NCBI RefSeq assembly: GCF_000962805.1
Contig: NZ_JZTW01000015.1
Span: 54,192 to 118,191, forward strand
Length of the DNA: 64,000 bases
Reading direction: 5' to 3'
From: Pseudarthrobacter chlorophenolicus
GTDB taxonomy: Bacteria; Actinomycetota; Actinomycetes; Actinomycetales; Micrococcaceae
The notes beneath the pieces were generated by a model. It searched no databases and was not told the origin of the DNA. It saw only the letters and a list, made by a program, of their open reading frames with translations. Shown here one piece after another: positions 53,478 through 62,579 of this stretch (position 1 is the first letter of the stretch; each line of letters starts with the position of its first letter). Position numbers and translations under genes: made by a program.

Positions 53478-53780
53478 ATCGACCTCCATTTTTGGGCGGC
53501 CTTCCGGAAGCGGAGGCCGCTTCGTGGACTGGCTTCTGCTGCTGTAGGAGCCGCTTTAATTCCACCGCCGCCGCGACCCCCGGTCAACGGCTGGGACTAC
53601 CCAACAGCGGCCGGTGAATCGCCCCTCTGGCGTGCAGTCACATTCCGTTCGGGGCTGCCGCGCAAAGCCGGATCCACGTGGGCGCGCTAGTCTTGCCACA
53701 CCACGCCGGAACGCGTGACCTGGGAGCAGCGGGCAGGGTTGTAATGAGCTGACCGACCCGCCCGCGAGCCGAGGAAGCCG
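53478..53780. other. 303-nt intergenic region
   Basis: Contains a short hairpin GCGGCCT/AGGCCGC near 53497-53521 and the divergent promoters of the SnoaL-like gene and the small gene at 53781. No coding frame or known RNA was recognised. Confidence 0.45.
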
Positions 53781-54038
53781 ATGCACCAGGACCACCAGAC
53801 AGCACCGCCGCGGCCGCGGCGCAAGAAGACCCGGCACCCCCGGTTTGCGGTAGGGGACAGGGTGCACTTCGCCGAAGGGACCACCACCGGCACGGGCACT
53901 GTGGACGCCGTCACCTCCGACTACGCGATCGTCTGGGTATGGACGGATGAGGGCCAGGGCCGCCGCATGTTCCTGCAGGGCTGCGGCAGCATTGTCTCGT
54001 CGGTGGCGGCCGAAGAACTGGACGACGCCGGCGCCTGA
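53781..54038 (+). CDS. Hypothetical small basic protein, SH3-like
   Basis: 85 residues. N-terminal basic stretch PPRPRRKKTRHPRF, then GDRVHFAEGTTTGTGTVDAVTSDYAIVWVWTDEGQGRRMFL, a probable five-stranded SH3/KOW-like barrel. Start at 53781 has AGCCGAGGAAG upstream. Family not recognised; an RNA- or DNA-binding role is possible. It precedes the DinB gene by 60 bp and may share its transcript. Confidence 0.65.
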   Translation: MHQDHQTAPPRPRRKKTRHPRFAVGDRVHFAEGTTTGTGTVDAVTSDYAIVWVWTDEGQGRRMFLQGCGSIVSSVAAEELDDAGA

Positions 54039-54098
54039 GCAGGTGCCGGCGCTGCGGACGCCTTGATGCGCGGCCCGTCACGCGGAATGATGGCGCGC

Positions 54099-54863
54099 AT
54101 GGTTACCTTCACCGGATCCGATGACCTGCGCGGTGCCGCGTTCTCCGACGTGAGCCTCCGCGGGGCGCGGTTCGTCCGGAGCAGCCTCTCCGGCGTCGTG
54201 ATGCGCGGCGTGGAGATTGACGGCGCGGACATCGACTCGCCCTGGCTGTTGGAGGACGACAGGTCCCTGTACGTGAACGGCGTGAACGTGGCTCCGCTGA
54301 TCGATGCTGAGCTCAACCGGCGGTTCCCCGGCAGGGAGCTTCGGCGCGCCGCAGATCCTGCCGGCCTCCGTGACGCCTGGGACCGGCTGCAGGAAACGTG
54401 GGCCGCCACCACCCAGCGCGTGGCGCAGATGCCGCCAGGAGCCGAGGACGTCTCGGTCGACGGCGAGTGGTCATTCGCGCAGACACTGCGGCATTTGGTG
54501 ATGGCCACGGACAAATGGCTGCGCGGGCCGGTCCTGGGCATCGACAAGCCGTACCACCCGGCCGGCGAACCGAACGCCGAGTACGAGACGGACGGACTGG
54601 ACATGTCCGTCTTCCAGAAAACCAAGCCCTCCTACGGCGAAGTGCTCGAGGTTCGGGCCGGTCGCGTGGACATGGTGCGGGACTTCATCTCCGGCGCCAC
54701 CGCCGAGGAGCTTCAGGCGACGCATCCCGCACCGGACGAACCGCGCTTCACCGTCACCACCCTCGACTGCCTGCACGTCATCCTGCACGAGGAATGGGAA
54801 CACCACCGGTTCGCGGTCCGCGACCTTGACGCGATCGCAGCGGAAGCGCCGGGCCGCGATTGA
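54099..54863 (+). CDS. Pentapeptide-repeat/DinB fusion protein
   Basis: 254 residues from MVTFTGSDDL at 54099 (other ATGs at 54063 and 54090). Residues 8-45 are pentapeptide repeats (DLRGA, SLRGA, SLSGV, VMRGV). Residues 85-250 are a DinB four-helix bundle with FAQTLRHLVMATDKW and HVILHEEWEHHRFAVRDL, whose His residues could bind metal. Function unknown; the fusion is known in actinobacteria. Confidence 0.85.
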   Translation: MVTFTGSDDLRGAAFSDVSLRGARFVRSSLSGVVMRGVEIDGADIDSPWLLEDDRSLYVNGVNVAPLIDAELNRRFPGRELRRAADPAGLRDAWDRLQETWAATTQRVAQMPPGAEDVSVDGEWSFAQTLRHLVMATDKWLRGPVLGIDKPYHPAGEPNAEYETDGLDMSVFQKTKPSYGEVLEVRAGRVDMVRDFISGATAEELQATHPAPDEPRFTVTTLDCLHVILHEEWEHHRFAVRDLDAIAAEAPGRD

Positions 54864-54923
54864 GCAGCACGGTTAGACAGCAGGCCTGAGCACCAAAACC
54901 CGACATCGCGGGCAGCACGCGGA

Positions 54924-55793
54924 TTACGCTTCGTGCGCTCCCTTGGCTGCGGGCTGGCGCCTTGAGACGAGCACCGGGCCTTTGGCATGGTGAAGGATGG
55001 CGTGCGCGGTGGAACCGATGCTGCCCTTGATCACTCCTTGTCCTTTGGTCCCGACGACGGTTAGGCGGGCGGCCTCGGCAGCGTGCAGGACGGCGCGGGG
55101 TACCGATGTGTCGGTGAGGAGCTGCTTCTCCACAGTGAGTTCAGGGGCGAGCTCCCGGGCATTTGCGACGGCGGCGTCGAGGAGTGCCTCCGCTGCGGCG
55201 CCGGGGTCCACAGGATCGCGGACCAGCCGATAACCGGACGGAACCGTTTGGACATGAGCGATGACGAGCCGGGTACCCTCTGCCGCAGCCGCGCTGCAGG
55301 CATCTTCAAGTGCCGGTGAACTCAAATCGTCGACAGCCACCAGCACGGGGCCGCCCGGATCGCCGCCTTCCCGGATCACGGCAACTGGACACGGCGCCGT
55401 AGCTGCCAGTTCCAGGCTCACGGAACCGACCAGCAGTCCCATGAACCCTCCCAGCCCGCGGCTTCCCACCACCAGCAATTCCTGGTCCGCCGCGATTTTG
55501 GGAAGTTGCACTGCGGGGCTGCCGGACACCAGGCTGGTCCGGACGTCGACGCCCGGGGAGGCCTGCTTCGCGTGCCCAACACCCTCTTCCAGCGTGATTT
55601 CGGCCGCCCGCTGCAGCCCGCTGTCCGCGATCCCGGGAACCGGGCCAAGGTTCTTCGTCAACAGCGGCCACAGCGTGCAGTGCACCAGGTGCAGCGGAAC
55701 CCTCCGCAGGGCCGCCTCCCGCGCCGCCCACCGGACTGCAAGAGCCGCCGGCCCAGAACCGTCATAGCCCACCACGATCGATGTGGATTCCAC
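54924..55793 (-). CDS. Tandem universal stress protein
   Basis: 289 residues from a GTG at 55793. Two USP domains: residues 4-140 with VVGSRGLGGFMGLLVGSVS and residues 145-280 with VVGTKGQGVIKGSIGSTAHAI. Both keep the G-2x-G-9x-G[S/T] ATP loop. Dimeric USPs of this type are induced under hypoxia or stasis in actinobacteria. Confidence 0.93.
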   Translation of the reverse strand: MESTSIVVGYDGSGPAALAVRWAAREAALRRVPLHLVHCTLWPLLTKNLGPVPGIADSGLQRAAEITLEEGVGHAKQASPGVDVRTSLVSGSPAVQLPKIAADQELLVVGSRGLGGFMGLLVGSVSLELAATAPCPVAVIREGGDPGGPVLVAVDDLSSPALEDACSAAAAEGTRLVIAHVQTVPSGYRLVRDPVDPGAAAEALLDAAVANARELAPELTVEKQLLTDTSVPRAVLHAAEAARLTVVGTKGQGVIKGSIGSTAHAILHHAKGPVLVSRRQPAAKGAHEA

Positions 55794-55932
55794 AATGCCC
55801 CCGTTCTCCGGTACCGGCCGCCACTCCGATGTGGGGTCCGGGTTGTTCGCCTATGCCGATCCTAGGACAGGCCGGCTCGGGGACCAGTGCCAATGTCCCC
55901 TACGGCGGGGCACTTTCATGCTGAACGACCAA

Positions 55933-57609
55933 CTACAGCGACCGGACCAGCGACCGTCCTACGGTCAGGCCGGTGAAGAGGCAGCCGCCCAGGAACGTCC
56001 CCTCCAAGGCGTTGTAGCCGTGGGCGCCTCCGCCGCCGAACCCGGCCGCTTCCCCGGCGGCGTAGAGGCCCGGAACAGGGGAGCCGTCCTGGCCCAGCGC
56101 CTGCCCGGAGAGTTTGGTCTGGATCCCGCCGAGGCTCTTGCGGGTGACCACGTGCAAACGGACAGCGATGAGTGGGCCCGCGGCAGGATCGAGGATCCGG
56201 TGCGGCTTGACGGTGCGGAAGAGCCGGTCGCCCAGGAAGCGGCGGCTGTTGCGGATGCCCGCCACCTGCGCGTCTTTGGAATAGGGGTTCCGCACTTCGG
56301 CGTCCCGTTCTTCGATTTGCCGCCGAAGCTGCGCGTAGTCCAGCAAGGCCTCGGCGGTGAGCCCGTTCATGCCACGGACCAGGTCCGCCAGGTTGCCGGC
56401 CACCACGAAGTCGGCGCCGCGCTCCTTGAAGGCCTCGATGGGACCCGGTGCACCCTTGCCCAGGCGGCTGCGGAGCAGAAGTTTGAGGTCGCGGCCGGTG
56501 ATGTCCGGGTTTTGTTCGGACCCGGAGAGGGCGAACTCCTTCTCGATGATCCGCTGGTTGAGGATGAACCACGAATGGCTGTGCTGCTGGATGTCCGGGG
56601 TGGTGCGCAGCAGCCGGAGGGTGCCCAGGGTGTCGTAGCCCGGGAGCCCGGGTGCGGGCAGCCGGCGGCCCAGCGCATCGAACCACAGGGACGACGGTCC
56701 GGGCAGGATCCGGATGGCGTGGTCCGGCCAGATGGGGTCCCAGTTCCGGATGCCCTCGGTGTAATGCCACATGCGGTCGCGGTTGACCAGCCGCACCCCG
56801 GATCCCTCCGCGATGTCCAGCATCCGCCCATCCACATACTCCGGCACTCCGGTCACCATTTCCTCCGGCGGCGTTCCCAACCGTTCCGGCCACCAGCGCC
56901 GCACCAGGCTGTGGTTGCCGCCGATCCCGCGGCTGGCAACCACCACCGCCTGTGCCCGCAGTTCGAAACCGCCCACAACGTCCCGGTTGGACGAAACACC
57001 GCGCGGCGAAGCATCCGGCGCCAGAACGGAGCCGCGCACCCCGGTGACCGCGCCGCCGTCGTACGTCAAAGCGTCCACCCGGTGCCGGAAATGTAAGCGG
57101 ACGCTTCCCGCAGACGCCGCCGCCCGCGCCTTGTCCGCGAAGGGTTCGGAGACGCCGGTACCGGTGCCCCACGGGACGTGGAAACGCGGCACGGAGTTTC
57201 CGTGCCCGCCCGCACGGCCGTCCCCGCGCTCGGCCCAACCCACCAGCGGCGTGAACCGGATGCCCTGCTGGTGCAGCCAGGAACGCTTCTCGCCAGCGGC
57301 GAACTCGACGTAGGCGCGGCCCCATTGCTGCGCCCACTGGTCCTCGGCGAGCGGTCCGGCCAGGCGGTCCCACTGCGCCGAGCCCTGCCAGTCCTGCCAG
57401 GCCAGCTCGAAGGAATCCCGGACGCCGAGGCGGCGCTGCATGGGACTGTCCACCAGGAAGAGCCCGCCCAGGGACCAGAACGCCTGGCCGCCCAGGTTGG
57501 CTTCGTTCTCCTGCTCAACGATGGCCACGCGCTTGCCGGCACGGGCCAGCTCGTTGGCCGCCACCAGCCCTGCCAGCCCGCTGCCAATGATGATGACGTC
57601 AGCGTCCAT
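55933..57609 (-). CDS. FAD-binding dehydrogenase (KstD-like flavoprotein)
   Basis: 558 residues. N-terminal Rossmann motif VIIIGSGLAGLVAANELA, then GGQAFWSLGGLFLVD and, near the end, LYAAGEAAGFGGGGAHGYNALEGTFLGG, which closes over FAD. Resembles the FAD_binding_2 flavoproteins near 3-ketosteroid dehydrogenases and fumarate reductase, but no steroid genes are nearby. Substrate unknown. Confidence 0.9.
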   Translation of the reverse strand: MDADVIIIGSGLAGLVAANELARAGKRVAIVEQENEANLGGQAFWSLGGLFLVDSPMQRRLGVRDSFELAWQDWQGSAQWDRLAGPLAEDQWAQQWGRAYVEFAAGEKRSWLHQQGIRFTPLVGWAERGDGRAGGHGNSVPRFHVPWGTGTGVSEPFADKARAAASAGSVRLHFRHRVDALTYDGGAVTGVRGSVLAPDASPRGVSSNRDVVGGFELRAQAVVVASRGIGGNHSLVRRWWPERLGTPPEEMVTGVPEYVDGRMLDIAEGSGVRLVNRDRMWHYTEGIRNWDPIWPDHAIRILPGPSSLWFDALGRRLPAPGLPGYDTLGTLRLLRTTPDIQQHSHSWFILNQRIIEKEFALSGSEQNPDITGRDLKLLLRSRLGKGAPGPIEAFKERGADFVVAGNLADLVRGMNGLTAEALLDYAQLRRQIEERDAEVRNPYSKDAQVAGIRNSRRFLGDRLFRTVKPHRILDPAAGPLIAVRLHVVTRKSLGGIQTKLSGQALGQDGSPVPGLYAAGEAAGFGGGGAHGYNALEGTFLGGCLFTGLTVGRSLVRSL

Positions 57610-57680
57610 CCGTATATCCGCCCTGGTCGAGAGGTAAGTGAGAGTGCAGCATCAACCTACAGCGGCGGCAGAATAGGGTC

Positions 57681-58220
57681 ATGGACATGCTGAAACTGGT
57701 CGCCCCGGATGTCTCCTTTTACGGTTCCTTCGCCGAATCGCACCGGGAGTGGGCCGGTACCCATCAGGACGGTGCCGGGCTGTTCGCGGGGGACGATGTC
57801 AGCAGCCTGGCGGGTTTCGAGGCCTGGGTGGGCAAGCTGGGGAACGCCGAACAGGCCGACGGGACTGGCGGCATTGTTCCGTGCACTTACTGGTGGATCA
57901 CCAAGGGTTCCCGGTACGTGGGGTCCATCGCATTCCGCCATTACCTCACGCCGGCGCTGCTGAACTCGGGCGGCCACATTGGTTATGGCGTCCGCCCGGC
58001 CGACCGCGGCCAGGGCGTTGCCACGTGGGCACTGCGTGAAGTCTGCACCCGCCTGGCTGAACGGGGTGAACCGGACCGCGTCCTCCTGACCTGCGACGAT
58101 GACAACGCTGCCTCTGCCCGGACCATCGAACGGTGCGGGGGCAAACTGGAGGACGTCCGACCGGATGACGACGGCGGGCGCCTCCGTCGGTACTGGATCG
58201 ATCTGGCCCACCGAGCCTAG
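57681..58220 (+). CDS. GNAT N-acetyltransferase (RimJ/RimL-like)
   Basis: 179 residues; start at 57681 or MLKLVAP two codons later. HIGYGVRPADRGQGVATWALREV is the acetyl-CoA motif and DDDNAASARTIERCGGKLED the C-terminal motif. Single gene, substrate unknown. Confidence 0.9.
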   Translation: MDMLKLVAPDVSFYGSFAESHREWAGTHQDGAGLFAGDDVSSLAGFEAWVGKLGNAEQADGTGGIVPCTYWWITKGSRYVGSIAFRHYLTPALLNSGGHIGYGVRPADRGQGVATWALREVCTRLAERGEPDRVLLTCDDDNAASARTIERCGGKLEDVRPDDDGGRLRRYWIDLAHRA

Positions 58221-58436
58221 GAGGGCGCCGCACGCACCCTCCGCACCCGCTGGTGCCAGGCCGGGGGAGCGCCGCTCACCGTGAATCCTCCACCACTCAC
58301 CGCAGGAATCCTACGTTTGCTGATCATGTGGCGGAGGATGGCCGGAGGCGTGTTGAGGTGCCAAAAGGTCCGAGGGTAGGGCCAAAAGCCTCTGGACTGC
58401 CGGACACTGACGTCTATCGAGCAGGGGAAATCATCC

Positions 58437-59831
58437 ATGGGCTTCCTGGACCGTGAAAGAACCATCGCGCCGGCGGGTTTCAATCGCTGGCTGGTGCCGC
58501 CGGCGGCGCTCGCCGTCCACCTCTGCATCGGCCAGGCCTACGCCACCAGCGTGTACAAAACAGCCCTGGTCAAGCATTTCGGCGCCAGCCTCACCGAGAT
58601 CGGCCTGATCTTCTCCATTGCCATCGTGATGCTGGGCCTGTCCGCCGCGATCATGGGCACGTGGGTGGACCGGAACGGCCCGCGCAAGGCCATGTTCACC
58701 TCGGCCATGTTCTGGGTGGGTGGCTTCCTCATCGGCTCGTTGGGCATCTTCACGCACCAGCTGTGGCTCGTCTACCTGGGCTACGGTGTGGTGGGCGGCA
58801 TCGGCCTGGGCATTGGCTACATCTCGCCGGTGTCCACGCTGATCAAGTGGTTCCCGGACCGGCCCGGCCTGGCCACCGGCATGGCCATCATGGGCTTCGG
58901 CGGAGGTGCCCTCATTGCCAGCCCGGTGTCCACAGCGCTGCTCAAGGCGTACGACCCCAACTCCGGCGCCCAGGGCTGGGTGGCCAGCGGCGATGCCGTG
59001 GGCAAGCTCTTCCTGACCCTCGCCGTCGCCTACCTCGTCTACATGCTCTTCGGCGCCTTCACCATCAAGGTCCCCGCGGACGGCTGGCGGCCGGCCGGGT
59101 TCGACCCCGCCAAGGTCAAGGCTGCCAAACTCGTGACCACCGAGAATGTCTCCGCCAAGAACGCAGTGAAGACCCCGCAGTTCTGGCTGGTGTGGGTGGC
59201 CCTGTTCTGCAACGTCACCGCTGGCATCGGCATCCTGGAGCAGGCGGCACCCATGATCCAGGACTTCTTCAGGACGTCCGACGGCGCCTCCGCGGTGAGT
59301 GCCGCCGTCGCCGCCGGGTTCGTGGGGCTGCTGTCCATCGGAAACATGGCGGGCCGGTTCGCCTGGAGTGCCACCTCGGACATCACCGGCCGGAAGCGCA
59401 TCTACATGCTGTACCTGGGCGTCGGGGCGGTGCTGTACACGGTGCTGGCGCTGGCCGGATCCAGCACCACCATCCTGTACGTGGCGCTGGCCTTCCTCAT
59501 CATCTCGTTTTACGGCGGCGGTTTCGCCACCGTCCCCGCCTACCTGCGCGACCTCTTCGGCACCTTCCAGGTGGGCGCCATCCACGGCCGGCTGCTGACC
59601 GCGTGGTCTGCTGCCGGCGTCGCCGGACCGCTGATCGTCAACGCCTTCCTGGATGCCCAGGGCAAGCCCGGCCAGCTGACCGCCGCGTCCTACCAGCCCG
59701 CCCTGCTGACCATGGTGGCTCTGCTGGTGGTCGGGTTTGTGGCGAACCGGCTGGTCAAACCCGTCAGCGCACGATTCCACGAACCCCGCCCGGACCGCGA
59801 ACGCCCGCACGAACCCGCCATGGAGGCCTAA
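58437..59831 (+). CDS. OFA-family MFS transporter (oxalate/formate antiporter type)
   Basis: 464 residues with GGGGAAA upstream of the ATG. Twelve spans; HLCIGQAYATSVYKTALVKHFGASLTEIG and WVDRNGPRKAMFTSAMFWVGG match OFA transporters, as does GGGFATVPAYLRDLFG in the second half. A carboxylate is the likely substrate. It is followed 1 bp after its stop by a 47-residue membrane protein. Confidence 0.9.
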   Translation: MGFLDRERTIAPAGFNRWLVPPAALAVHLCIGQAYATSVYKTALVKHFGASLTEIGLIFSIAIVMLGLSAAIMGTWVDRNGPRKAMFTSAMFWVGGFLIGSLGIFTHQLWLVYLGYGVVGGIGLGIGYISPVSTLIKWFPDRPGLATGMAIMGFGGGALIASPVSTALLKAYDPNSGAQGWVASGDAVGKLFLTLAVAYLVYMLFGAFTIKVPADGWRPAGFDPAKVKAAKLVTTENVSAKNAVKTPQFWLVWVALFCNVTAGIGILEQAAPMIQDFFRTSDGASAVSAAVAAGFVGLLSIGNMAGRFAWSATSDITGRKRIYMLYLGVGAVLYTVLALAGSSTTILYVALAFLIISFYGGGFATVPAYLRDLFGTFQVGAIHGRLLTAWSAAGVAGPLIVNAFLDAQGKPGQLTAASYQPALLTMVALLVVGFVANRLVKPVSARFHEPRPDRERPHEPAMEA

Positions 59832-59832
59832 G

Positions 59833-59976
59833 ATGAGCAACAATTCCGCTTCACCGGACGACGCAGCCGTCAACACCGCCACCGGGAAGCTTGCCTTGGG
59901 CTGGGCACTGGTGGGGGTGCCGCTGGCCTACGGCGTCTACGAAACCCTCACCCGGGTGGCGGCCCTGTTCGGCTGA
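59833..59976 (+). CDS. MFS transporter small subunit (47 residues)
   Basis: Begins ATG at 59833, one base after the OFA stop, with GGAGG inside the OFA end. MSNNSASPDD is polar, then a single span, LALGWALVGVPLAYGVYETL, and TRVAALFG. Short ORFs of this form follow OFA-type genes in many bacteria and are annotated as a small subunit. Probably contacts the transporter in the membrane; its necessity is unproven. Confidence 0.8.
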   Translation: MSNNSASPDDAAVNTATGKLALGWALVGVPLAYGVYETLTRVAALFG

Positions 59977-60008
59977 GCCTTCCGCATACGACGGCGGCCC
60001 GCGCCTTT

Positions 60009-60107
60009 GTCACGCTCAGCATGCTTTTAGAGCACCAACGACGGCGGGGCCCTGGTTTTCCGGGGGTTTGCTCGCCGCCGCCGGGCCGAAAGAGTGCTGC
60101 GCGTGAC
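60009..60107. repeat. 99-bp intergenic palindromic element, family C copy 1
   Basis: Ends GTCACGC and GCGTGAC are inverted repeats. Inside are GCATGCTTTTAGAGCAC near the left and GAAAGAGTGCTGC near the right, plus ACGACGGCGGGGCC. The second copy at 60915 has the same length and order. It separates the OFA small subunit from the DUF1275 gene. Confidence 0.78.
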
Positions 60108-60121
60108 GCCTAATCAGGCGC

Positions 60122-60847
60122 TTACGACGCCGGCTCCGCAACAGGAGCCGACGCCGCCGCATCCTGCCGGGTCACCGCATTCCAACCCACCAGGGCCACG
60201 AAGAGTGTGATCAGGGCGGTCATCAGCACTCCGAGGCCGATGTGGATCTGCAGCAGCACGGTGCCGAGGGCGGCCCCGGCCATAATGAGCCCCACCGCCG
60301 CGAGCCGCCGGCCCCAGAACGGATGCGTGCCGGCACCCAGACGCGAATCGGCGGCCAGACCGGTGATGGTGGAGGTGACCACCACGGTGGACACATCCTT
60401 GACGTTGAGGTGACGTGCCGTGGCGGCCTGGACGCCCATCGCCACCGCCAAGACGCCGGTGATTGCGACCGTCAGCGGCTCGTTGTTCCGCGGTGTCACA
60501 CCGCTGAGCAGGGCTATGGCCACGGCCGCCATCACAACGCCCACGCCCCCTAGCAGCCCGGTGGTGCGGTGCGTCCAACCGGACTTGATGATGCGCAGGG
60601 TCCGCCCAGAGACCAAGGCGCCGGCCATGAATCCTGCCAGCGCCACGATCGGCCCCAGGACCGGCAGGTTGTCGCCGCCCATCAATGCCATGCCCAGGAT
60701 CACCACATTGCCGGTCATGTTCGCTGTGAAGACGCGGTCCAGACCGAGGTAACCCACCGCATCGATCACCCCCGTGGAAAATGTCAGCATCAGCATGAGC
60801 ACCAGGTGCAGCCGGGACGGGTCGGCGGGGAAGAAGCGTGCGGGCAT
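60122..60847 (-). CDS. DUF1275 (YoaK-like) membrane protein
   Basis: 241 residues from MPARFFPADPS at 60847 with GAAAGG upstream; a longer start at 60928 would run into the repeat. Six or seven spans, TGVIDAVGYLGLDRVFTANMTGNVVILGM and GVQAATARHLNVKDVSTVVVTSTITG are the DUF1275 signatures. Function unknown. Flanked on both sides by family C repeats. Confidence 0.9.
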   Translation of the reverse strand: MPARFFPADPSRLHLVLMLMLTFSTGVIDAVGYLGLDRVFTANMTGNVVILGMALMGGDNLPVLGPIVALAGFMAGALVSGRTLRIIKSGWTHRTTGLLGGVGVVMAAVAIALLSGVTPRNNEPLTVAITGVLAVAMGVQAATARHLNVKDVSTVVVTSTITGLAADSRLGAGTHPFWGRRLAAVGLIMAGAALGTVLLQIHIGLGVLMTALITLFVALVGWNAVTRQDAAASAPVAEPAS

Positions 60848-60914
60848 GCGGTGGCCTTTCGCGGGTCCGGGAACGGGGGAGGCCGGTTGGCCGGCTTTTC
60901 CAGTATGCGCCCGT

Positions 60915-61013
60915 GTCACGCAGAGCACGCTTTTAGATGACGCACGACGGCGGAGCCTTGGTATTTGCTGGGTCTGCCGCCCGCGGGAGGGCCAAAAGTA
61001 TGCCGTGTGTGAC
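60915..61013. repeat. 99-bp intergenic palindromic element, family C copy 2
   Basis: Starts GTCACGCAGAGCACGCTTTT and ends AAAAGTATGCCGTGTGTGAC. ACGACGGCGGAGCC lies at the same position as in copy 1. It lies between the DUF1275 start and the DUF2177 gene end. Confidence 0.76.
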
Positions 61014-61039
61014 GCCGGGTGCGCCGAAGCGGAGGCGGG

Positions 61040-61468
61040 TCAGGCAGCCCGCTCCGCCAGCCGCCGTCGTAATACCAGCGAGGTCAGCCACGTGACGAGG
61101 CTGCAGGCCGCGGCACCCCAGAGAATGTCCGTCACGGCCACCAGCGCCGTGAAGTCCTTGAGGACGGCCAGCCCGGTAAGGGCCCACGTGGCGTAGGTGA
61201 AGAACCCGAACAGCGCCGCACCGGTGACCCGCTGCTGGAGGCTGAGGTCGGTGCTGTTGGGCCGGACTCCGAAGTGCACCATCCCGGCCACGAAGATGAC
61301 GTAGAACAGGACGGCTGCCACGAAGTTGGTCTTCTCCGCGAGGATGCCCCCGATGGCCGATTTGTACAGCGGATTCGCCACACCCAGGATCCACACCACG
61401 TCCAGTACTGCGAAAATGAGGGCGGCGACGGCATAGGCGGTCAGCCAGTTTTTGGTGCGGTGGCTCAT
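61040..61468 (-). CDS. DUF2177 membrane protein
   Basis: 142 residues from MSHRTKNW at 61468 with CAGGAGC upstream. Four spans; LDVVWILGVANPLYKSAIGGIL and FFTYATWALTGLAVLKD are the DUF2177 pattern. Divergent from the DUF1295 gene. Function unknown; in some genomes these two occur together. Confidence 0.88.
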   Translation of the reverse strand: MSHRTKNWLTAYAVAALIFAVLDVVWILGVANPLYKSAIGGILAEKTNFVAAVLFYVIFVAGMVHFGVRPNSTDLSLQQRVTGAALFGFFTYATWALTGLAVLKDFTALVAVTDILWGAAACSLVTWLTSLVLRRRLAERAA

Positions 61469-61633
61469 GCTGGGCTCCTGGAATCGGGGGACGGCTGCAT
61501 TGGCAGTTCGGTGCCGCCTGCGTGTCCGGACGGGTCCACCCATACAAATCCGGTTTGGCTCCGAAGACTGGGTGGGCGGGCAGACCGCGCCGCGCAGCAG
61601 CGTGCGGCAGGCCAGGGGAAAGGACCTTGAAGA

Positions 61634-62503
61634 ATGAAGGACAAGAGCCGTAAGGCGCTCATCAGTGTTGGGCTCGCGGTGGTGGCCGCGGTGCTTATTG
61701 CCTGGGCGGGCAGCCAGGGCGGGTCCGCTATCGGTGGTTACCCTGTGTTCGCACTGGGTGTGGCGGCCGCAATGCTGATCCAGTGGCTGGTGTTCATTCC
61801 TTCTTTCGCGAAGCAGACCGAGAAGTTCTACGACCTCACCGGCGCCCTGACCTACATCTCCATCACGGTGTTCCTGGTGCTGGCCAGCCCGGGAATCGAT
61901 GCCCGCGGCATGCTGCTGGCGGCAATGGTGGTGCTGTGGGCCCTCAGGCTGGGCGGCTTCCTCTTCCTGCGCGTCATGAAGCACGGCAAGGACGACCGCT
62001 TCGACGAGCTGAAGCCCGATTTCTCCCGCTACCTCAACACCTGGACCCTGCAGGGCCTGTGGGTGGTGCTGACCGCGGCCCTGGCCTGGGTGGCTATCAC
62101 CTCGGACAAGAAGGTGGGCCTGGACGGGTTCTTCTGGGCTGGCCTGGCCGTGTGGATCCTGGGCATCACCGTGGAGATCATCGCCGACGTGCAGAAGACC
62201 CGGTTCAAGAACAATCCCGACAACCAGGGCCGCTTTATCTCCACGGGACTCTGGTCCAAGAGCCGGCACCCTAACTACTTCGGCGAAATCACGCTGTGGG
62301 TGGGCGTCGCCATCATCGCCCTGCCCGTGCTCCAGGGCTGGCAGTGGGCTGCCCTCGTCTCGCCGGTTTTCGTCACCCTGCTGCTCACCAAGGGCAGCGG
62401 CGTCCCGCCCCTTGAGGAGAAGGCGGACAGGAAATGGGGCGGCCAGCCGGACTACGAGGAATACAAGAAGAGCACCCCCGTGCTCGTGCCCAAACTGACG
62501 TAG
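61634..62503 (+). CDS. DUF1295 (steroid 5-alpha-reductase-like) membrane protein
   Basis: 289 residues. Seven or eight spans; FYDLTGALTYISIT, RLGGFLFLRVMKHGKDDRFD and the C-terminal SRHPNYFGEITLWVG with GSGVPPLEEKADRKWG are the methyltransferase/5-alpha-reductase-like hallmarks that bind a nicotinamide or SAM cofactor. Substrate in bacteria unknown; saturation of an isoprenoid or lipid is possible. Confidence 0.9.
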   Translation: MKDKSRKALISVGLAVVAAVLIAWAGSQGGSAIGGYPVFALGVAAAMLIQWLVFIPSFAKQTEKFYDLTGALTYISITVFLVLASPGIDARGMLLAAMVVLWALRLGGFLFLRVMKHGKDDRFDELKPDFSRYLNTWTLQGLWVVLTAALAWVAITSDKKVGLDGFFWAGLAVWILGITVEIIADVQKTRFKNNPDNQGRFISTGLWSKSRHPNYFGEITLWVGVAIIALPVLQGWQWAALVSPVFVTLLLTKGSGVPPLEEKADRKWGGQPDYEEYKKSTPVLVPKLT

Positions 62504-62565
62504 GCGGTTCCGCCGGAGAGGAGCGTACGACGGCGGTGCTTGAGCGGGTGCCGCCGCGCATGAGT

Positions 62566-62571
62566 TAGAAT
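62566..62571 (+). promoter_or_regulatory. -10 box upstream of the riboswitch
   Basis: TAGAAT at 62566-62571 places a transcript start at about 62578-62580, directly before the conserved beginning of the aptamer. The -35 region is less clear (TTGAGC lies 20 bp before). Confidence 0.55.
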
Positions 62572-62579
62572 TGACGCAT

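Noticed and set aside
53497..53521. GCGGCCT/AGGCCGC hairpin as terminator
   Set aside because: Only seven base pairs, upstream rather than downstream of the SnoaL-like gene, and no T-tract.
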